Made by a program: the position numbers and the translations under genes
Shown here: positions 57,828 to 64,000 of the stretch, in pieces
Position numbering within the stretch: the stretch's first letter is position 1
Layout of the letters: each line of letters starts with the position of its first letter
Source of the DNA: Falciphora oryzae
Lineage: Eukaryota; Ascomycota; Sordariomycetes; Magnaporthales; Magnaporthaceae
Reading direction: 5' to 3'
NCBI GenBank assembly: GCA_000733355.1
Contig: JNVV01000005.1
Location: forward strand, 534,649-598,648
DNA length: 64,000 nucleotides
The notes under the pieces: generated by a model
Told to the model about the DNA's origin: nothing
The model's database searches: none
What the model saw: the letters and a program-made list of their open reading frames with translations, nothing else

Positions 57828-60800
57828 ATGTCCAGTTCTAGATCCGACCATTTGACAATCGGCAGCTTCGCCCAGGCTGCTGCTGGTCAGCCTCGGTCGA
57901 ACTCGCCCACTGCGAGCACCTCGCCCAACGACCCGTCTGCCAGTGCCATTAGGTCTCCTTTTGGTCTTTCCTCGGCCAAGATGCAGGGTGCTTCACGATC
58001 CGGTGCCGGCTCTCCGTCTCATGAGATGGGCGCCGGCTCGAGCAGGTTATACTCCAAGAGGTACGCACCCAATCTGGCCAACGTGTCGAGCTTGCCACGC
58101 AGAATCCCGTATCCCAAATAAACGTGGTAGAGCATCAGCTAACCTTGGCCCACAATTATTGCAGAGCTCGCGAGATCCAGGCACAGGAAGGCGTTCCTGG
58201 CCTGCCCGTGAACCCGTGGGGCGGCCCTCCCACCAGCGGCAACTCGACCCCGTTGCGCGAGAACATCCCCGAGTCTCCCACCGATGGGTTCCCCGACTTT
58301 GCCCAGTTGCCAACTCCGGAGAGCCTTCCCCAGACAAGGCGGGCCCGCGCTGGGACGGTTCCCTCGCGCTTCTCCCCCGGTGGTGTTGGGAATGGCCTCC
58401 TCAACATTCAATCTCTGGCGTCCAAGTCTTCGAGGCCGACACCCTCTCAGAGCCCTTTCCAGGCACCCTCGCCTGGGCTGGACCCCCCGGAGCCCGCACA
58501 GAATCCCTCGACGCTGCTGTCTAGGCTGCGTGCCGGCTCCATGCCGCAGCGCAGCCCCTTTGCCCAGGCTCAGATCCCAGGAACCAACTCGCCATTTGGG
58601 CCCTCTATATTTAGCAGCTGGAACCCCACCGGCCGTGAGCGGGGCGCCACGCTGGCAAGCATTGCCAGCATCGGCTCCAACGGGCCCAGCTCGCCTGCCC
58701 AGTCTGCCTTCTCGCGAGAGGGTGCCGGAGAGAATGACGTGCACATGCGCACGCTGGACTACCTGGGGCTCGCCGAGACCACCCCGCAGCCGGCCAGGGC
58801 CCAGATCGCGACGCCCTACATCCCTACCCTGGCCGACTTCACCAAGGCCAACCGCTTCCGTTCCTACTCGGTAAACAACAAGGACAAGTATGCCGATGAG
58901 GAGGAGGACGATTTTGACCCGGAGGAGCTTGCCGCCTACGAGGCCAGGCTGGTCGCGGCTCAGCTGCAGGACCAATTGGCTGCCACCAATGCCGCCATCC
59001 ACAATCACAACCTGGCGGTTCAGCAAGCCTTTGCTAGCCAGGCTGCCGTCAATCGCCCGCGTGCCAGGACTGCCGGTGTTCTCGATGCCCCCTCCCGCAT
59101 GATGAGGGGCTTCTACCCTACCCCGACACGCATGGATAGCACCATCACGGCGGCCGACATCAGGCTCTCGGACGACAAGGAGTTCGAGGAGCTTCCACAG
59201 GCCGTGGCGGCGCTCTCGTTGGGCAGGTCAAACAGCACCAACAATGGTCTCTTGAGCGTGGAGGAGCAGGGTCTGGAGGGTCCTACGAGTGCCCTCTGGC
59301 TCGGCAGCATCCCCACCTCGACGACGACGTCGACCCTGACCGAGATGTTCAAGTCGTACGGCCCCATCCTGTCCGCCAGGGTTCTCACCCACAAGAACTG
59401 TGGTTTCGTCAACTTTGAGCGCATCGACAGTGCCATCTCGGCGAAGGCGAGCATGAACGGCAAAGAGATCTTCCCCGGGGCCGGCCCCATCCGCATCAAC
59501 TTTGCCAAGCCGCCCTCGGCCTCCAACACGCCCGGCCACGATGGTGCATTCCCATCGCCCAGCCCCGATCCCTTCTCCAAGGGCCAGGACGGCGCCCAGG
59601 CCGCGCCCGCCGCAGCTGGCTCGGGCGATTCGGCAGCTCAGCTCGCCAACGTCACGCCCACCGTGCCGCCCCTGCATGAGATGACGTCGGACGTCATGTC
59701 CATCGTAAAGCAGTTTGGAGCCAATGAGGATGACACTTACCGCATCTCGCTCAGCGTGCAGCGGGCCATCCAGTTCACGAACTTCATCGATGAGATCCCT
59801 CCTATCAAGGAGCCTGCGCACACGCGTGTGCACGATGCGCCCAAGCTGCGTGATATCCGCAAGAGAATTGACAACCAGAGCCTATCGAACGCCGAGATCG
59901 AGAACATCGCTGTGGACATGCTCCCTGAGATCGCCGAGCTCGCGTCAGACTACCTTGGAAACACGGTGGTCCAGAAGCTCTTTGAGCACTGCTCGGATGA
60001 GCTGCGCGACGCCATGCTGGCCGAGATCGCGCCGCACATGGCTGAGATCGGCGTGCACAAGAACGGAACTTGGGCCGCGCAGAAGATTATCGACGTCTGC
60101 AAGACGCCCGCTCAGATGAACATGATCGTCGAGAACCTCCGCCCATACACGGTCCCGCTCTTCCTGGACCAGTACGGCAACTACGTGTTGCAGGGCTGCC
60201 TCAAGTTTGGTGCCCCGTACAACGACTTCATCTTCGAGACGATGCTGAGCAAGATGTGGGAGGTCTCGCAGGGCCGCTACGGCGCCCGTGCTATGCGAGC
60301 CTGCCTGGAAAGCCACCACGCAACCAAGGAGCAGCAGCGGATGCTGGCGGCTGCCATCGCCCTCCACAGCGTTCAGCTGGCCACCAACGCCAACGGCGCT
60401 CTGCTGCTCACCTGGTTCCTCGACACATGCACGTTTCCGCAGCGCCGCACCGTGCTCTCGCCGCAGCTGATTCCTTACCTTGTCCATCTGTGCACCCACA
60501 AGGTTGCCTACCTTACCGTGCTCAAGGTCATCAACCAGAAAGCTGAGGCAGATGCTAGGGACACGATCCTCAAGGCCCTGTTCTTCACCAAGAACGACCA
60601 CATCCTGGAGGCGATCCTGTCGGACCACGCCTGCGGTGCTACTCTGATCTTCAAGGTGTTGACGACGCCCTTCTTTGACGAGAACATTCGGAGCCAGGTC
60701 GTCGAGAACGTGAAGACGGTTCTGGTCCGGATCAAGGCCCAGCCCTCGCAGGGCTACAAGCGTCTAATGGACGAGGTGGGCCTCTCCACTCGCAACGGGG

Positions 60801-61609
60801 GCGGCTCGCGTGATCACAGCTCCAACAACGAGCGTCCGCGCCCAGGCTCCAGGCAGGCCAGCATGAACGCTCACCACCGGGAGCAGCAACAAGCTCAGGG
60901 GCAGCAGCAGCAGTCTCAAGCTCAGCACAAGCAGCAGTCCCAGGCAGCTCAGACCCAGGCCCAGCAGGCCCAGCAGCAGGCGCAACAACAGACGCCTCCC
61001 CAGTTCCCCGGCGCCGGCCAGCAGTTCTTCAACCCCCTGAACCCGGGCGGCGGTGCTCCCGGCTTCGAGGCCGGCTTTGGGATTCCCAGGAGCGAGAGCG
61101 CAGAGCCCGGCATTCAGCAGTTCCCAGCGTTTGGTGCTCAGCCTGGCATGTTCCCCGGTGCCAACGGCCCTATGGCTGCCGTCAGCCTTCAGCAGCTTCA
61201 GTACCAGCAGAGCTTGCTGTCGCGTGCGACGCCTCCTATGGGCAACTACTTCCCAGCGGCCATGCAGGCTGGTTTCCCCGGCTTCAACAGCCCCAGCCCG
61301 TCGATGGACCAGTTCCGTAACCAGGGTGGCATGCCCAACGGCAGCCCGATCCAGGCGCCGGGCGGCCAGCTGCCAGGGATGCCGGCGGGCGCGCAGCTCG
61401 GCCAGGTGCCCTTTGGTGGCGCGCCTGGCTTCCCCATGCCGGTCGGAGCGGCTGGTGTCGGTGCTGTCGGCGGTGAGGGCTTTGGCTACAACGGCCTCGG
61501 TGGGATGCCGAATGCCGCCGCATACATGCAGCAGGGGCAGCAAGTCAACAACGCGAGGCGTGGACGTGTAAGCAACAACCGCAACCAACCCGAGGACCGG
61601 CGGCAGTGA
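57828..61609 (+). CDS. PUF1/JSN1-type RNA-binding protein (RRM plus Pumilio repeats)
   Basis: Exons 57828-58060 and 58165-61609 give 1225 residues. The 104-nt intron (GTACGC...TTGCAG) joins YSKR to AREIQAQEG in frame. The N-terminal part is Ser/Pro-rich. An RRM lies at about 452-530, with SALWLGSIPTSTTTSTLTEMF and NCGFVNFERIDSA. A Pumilio homology domain with several 36-residue repeats follows (about 595-960), for example LASDYLGNTVVQKLFEHCSD, GTWAAQKIIDVCKTP and LDQYGNYVLQGCLKFG. The C-terminus is rich in Gln, Gly and Pro. The RRM-PUF combination is that of yeast Puf1/Jsn1 and Puf2, which bind 3' untranslated regions of mRNAs for membrane and mitochondrial proteins. The gene is intact and convergent with the partial gene at the right edge. 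Confidence 0.93.
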
Positions 61610-63811
61610 TGCCTACCATTCTTATACGATGAATCAAGAGACTGACTTTTGCCATCTTGCTCAATGAATAGCAACGATAAGCGGAATATGACGGGCTACT
61701 ACTAAAGACATGTAAAACTCACACCAGAAACTAAAGCTCTGCTTGACCAGCTATTTCTTCATGGCCAATCCACTTCAACTTTTTTCATGTTTTCGATTTC
61801 AACTCCAGGTCTTTTCCAGGGATTTCAGGAACGGCAAGAGGGAGGGGCGCTACGTACTTGCACTTGTTTATCTCATGACTTGTCTATGTGTGCCTCGCAG
61901 AAGAGCCTGGCCTCTGCCGGGCTGCACCATCTTCATCTTGCCTTAGCATCCAACGTCTCTTTACATCCTCGACAGGGCCCGGGGTTTTCTTCTTTCCTGC
62001 TCTCTTTCTTTTCCCTGTTTTTTCTCTTTGTTTTCTGGACCGGCAAACTAGGGGCGGCAAAGAGAAAAGAAAAAAAAAGCCCACCAAACATTAGAGGAGA
62101 GACGTGCAGGCCGCTCTTACTCTTGGCGTGCACAAAGAGGGAGCATCTTTTTTTTTTTTTTATCATTATTATTAGGCCGTGGCGTGCTACTTTTCTTGTT
62201 TGATGTCGACATAACTCTGACCTTTCTCTAAGTTATGTCCCTTTCGTTATTACTTTTTGTCGAATCTGTTCCTTTTTTTGATGACCCAACTTGCTCGTCA
62301 AATCGATGCCTTCCTATCCGTACCAATCCATATATCATCATGACCATAGCCGCTAAACCGTTGTTTTCTGCTCTATTTGACTGCCCGGCCAACCAATCTG
62401 CGCGCTTGGTTGTTCTTTGATATCGTTGACCAAGATTGCCTTCTTCTCTTTCCGTTCTTAGCGTTGATTCTGCCGTGTTCCCGGACGTAGGGATCGCCGC
62501 CTCTCCGTCATCACACTTTCAACTCATTGCACACCCGTCTCGCCAGAAAGCTGGACCGCCCGGGGGTTGAGGCAAAATGGCGGCTTCTGTTAGCTGTGTT
62601 CGTCGATGTGTAGGATAGTAGGTGGATACGAGCGAATAACATGACCAAGTAAATCACCATCCAGAAATGGCTTCCCAGGCTGGAGGTTTAAAACGCGAGG
62701 ACCTAGGACTCGTAACTCGAGTCAAATATCCATGACGAGGGGTTCTAATGGGTGACGTCTCTTGCGTGTCAGCAACACAAATAGACGATGAGGCCAGGGA
62801 CACATTACTTCGGCCAAAGCGAGATCCACAAGTCAATCAATAAGAGCCTCTTCTGGGATTTCCGAATCTGATGAATCTATGAAAGACCAGTCTTGCTTTT
62901 CTTTTTCCCCTTCCCCTGCAAAGAGGCTCGTTATCCACCATCCACCTTCTTAAGTGTCGTCCCCGCTCGTCGCGCTTCCTCTCTTCCTCCGTGACATCTT
63001 GATATCCCCGGCACTCCTCTTATGCCTCGGATGTAGCCCACATCAGCAACTCCGGTTGAGGGGTCGGACGGGTAGGCCTCAAAAAAGAAAAAAAAAAAAA
63101 AGAAAAAAAGACAACAAGGTACCCCGACCCTTAGCAAAGGAAAAAGTTTTATCTCCCTGACTGAATTGCCCTGCCTTCTCTACCGAGATAAGGCGACAAC
63201 AAGAATGAAAAGAGGGAGACCGGTACGAAAGTAAAAAAAAAAAAAAAAAAGACATGTAGAAGGGAAGAAACAGAAAAATGAAAAGAGGATGTTCCCAAAA
63301 GGGACCAGCACGAGGCCACGGGAGTGCAAGTTGGCCATGAGAGCGAGGCGCCCGCTCCGGCCGTGTAAAGTAAAAGGAAAAGAGAAGGAAGCCAGAAGAT
63401 ACACGCTATGTTACAAAAGCCATAAACCGCTGCAAACCCCCCGGGAGCCTGAAAGGTGGAAGGGATAGGCGCGCTTTGCAAATAATGGGTGGAAATAGAG
63501 AAGACGAAATTTGCGATGCGATGGGTCAAGATGTAAGTCAGGAATATTAAGTGGTGTGATGGTAAAAGAGGGCTGGGCCCAAGTGGACGACGGATGAAGC
63601 CCTTAAAAAACACACCATAGCGTTCGTTGTTCCCAAAAGATTGTCCGATGCCACCACCTGATCTCTCGTCATCAAAAAATGAGATGGGAGGTCTGTAATG
63701 AAGGAGAGTCAAGCTTGACCAGAACATGAAGGGCGAACGTCGTGTAGAGCATGATGCCTGTCTTTGCTCAAGTGTCGGTCCGAGGTTGCTGGGAACCCAG
63801 GAGAAGGCTAT
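61610..63811. other. intergenic region between convergent genes
   Basis: About 2.2 kb of AT-rich sequence with many T and A runs. It probably contains long 3' untranslated regions of the PUF gene and of the gene entering from the right. No gene is supported. Confidence 0.55.
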
Positions 63812-64000
63812 TTATGCGATCTCCATGCCATCGACATCTGGCTTGCTCGTTGAGCTCCCCCCTTTGACACTTCGGGCGTTGTCCTCGGCTGGGGACGTCG
63901 AGGGCGTCGGCATCGGGTCTCCAAAGCTGGACAAGACAGCGCCAGCAGCCATGATGGATGCAACATCCGACTTGTCCGCAAAAGCGGCAGCGCGAGGCGT
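63812..64000 (-). CDS. C-terminal fragment of an unidentified protein (continues beyond the window)
   Basis: The minus strand is open for 62 codons from the window edge to a TAA at 63814-63812. It reads, among others, FADKSDVASIMAAGAVLSSF and later PTPSTSPAEDNARSV, ending in DGMEIA. The even codon use and the polar Ser/Pro-rich tail fit the end of a larger protein, perhaps a regulator, but nothing identifies the family. The position just after a long AT-rich region fits a true stop. Confidence 0.6.
   Translation of the reverse strand, partial: TPRAAAFADKSDVASIMAAGAVLSSFGDPMPTPSTSPAEDNARSVKGGSSTSKPDVDGMEIA

Noticed and set aside
1..64000. CRISPR arrays, prokaryotic-type operons, insertion sequences or viral genes
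   Set aside because: Nothing of these kinds was seen. The only regular arrays are the 24-bp coding repeat, the ankyrin repeats, the 12-bp minisatellite and simple microsatellites. No transposase, reverse transcriptase or integrase motifs were noticed.

Overview
This looks like a nuclear segment from a filamentous ascomycete (Pezizomycotina, most likely a Sordariomycete). The genes carry short introns of about 60-130 nt with GTRNGT donors and CTAAC/CTGAC branch sites. The third codon position is rich in G and C. The gene set is typical of this group: a STE11-type MAPKKK, a CLA4-type PAK, a LaeA-like methyltransferase, SESB-NACHT-ankyrin and 2EXR proteins. Gene density is low, with several intergenic stretches of 3-6 kb. 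No genus can be named from the sequence alone. I see 12 protein genes that look intact, one partial gene at the right edge, and five broken or relic loci.
Layout. (a) 3.4-6.2 kb: SAM-RA-kinase MAPKKK. (b) 7.5-10.0 kb: a gamma-glutamylcyclotransferase-like pseudogene convergent with a GPI-anchored aspartic protease. (c) 12.7-22.2 kb: an accessory island made almost entirely of broken genes. It holds a vWA / glycine-zipper / papain-like protease gene, a convergent SESB-hydrolase-NACHT-ankyrin NLR gene, a relic of a second SESB domain, a 12-bp minisatellite that runs into an assembly gap, and a 2EXR-family gene with several frame breaks. (d) 23.1-29.4 kb: V-ATPase proteolipid convergent with VPS18, then a LaeA-like methyltransferase. 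(e) 31.3-34.5 kb: a secreted GPI protein and a nucleotide-sugar 4,6-dehydratase. (f) 37.6-44.3 kb: a triose-phosphate/nucleotide-sugar type transporter, then RPF1 and glycyl-tRNA synthetase sharing a divergent promoter. (g) 48.6-51.7 kb: CLA4-type PAK. (h) 57.8-61.6 kb: a PUF1/JSN1-type RRM-Pumilio RNA-binding protein. (i) 63.8-64.0 kb: the C-terminus of an unidentified protein.
Functional themes. The vacuole is represented by two neighbours (V-ATPase ring subunit and HOPS/CORVET subunit). Translation and ribosome assembly are represented by the divergent RPF1/GRS1 pair. STE11 and CLA4 homologues belong to connected polarity and MAPK signalling. The most interesting part is the 12.7-18.6 kb pair. 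A predicted protease with an unusual domain order stops 135 bp from an NLR whose N-terminus carries a predicted acylation signal. Both genes have stop codons or frameshifts that look recent, because the reading frames are otherwise well kept. This could be a decayed allorecognition or immunity locus; that role is inference from domain types and position only.
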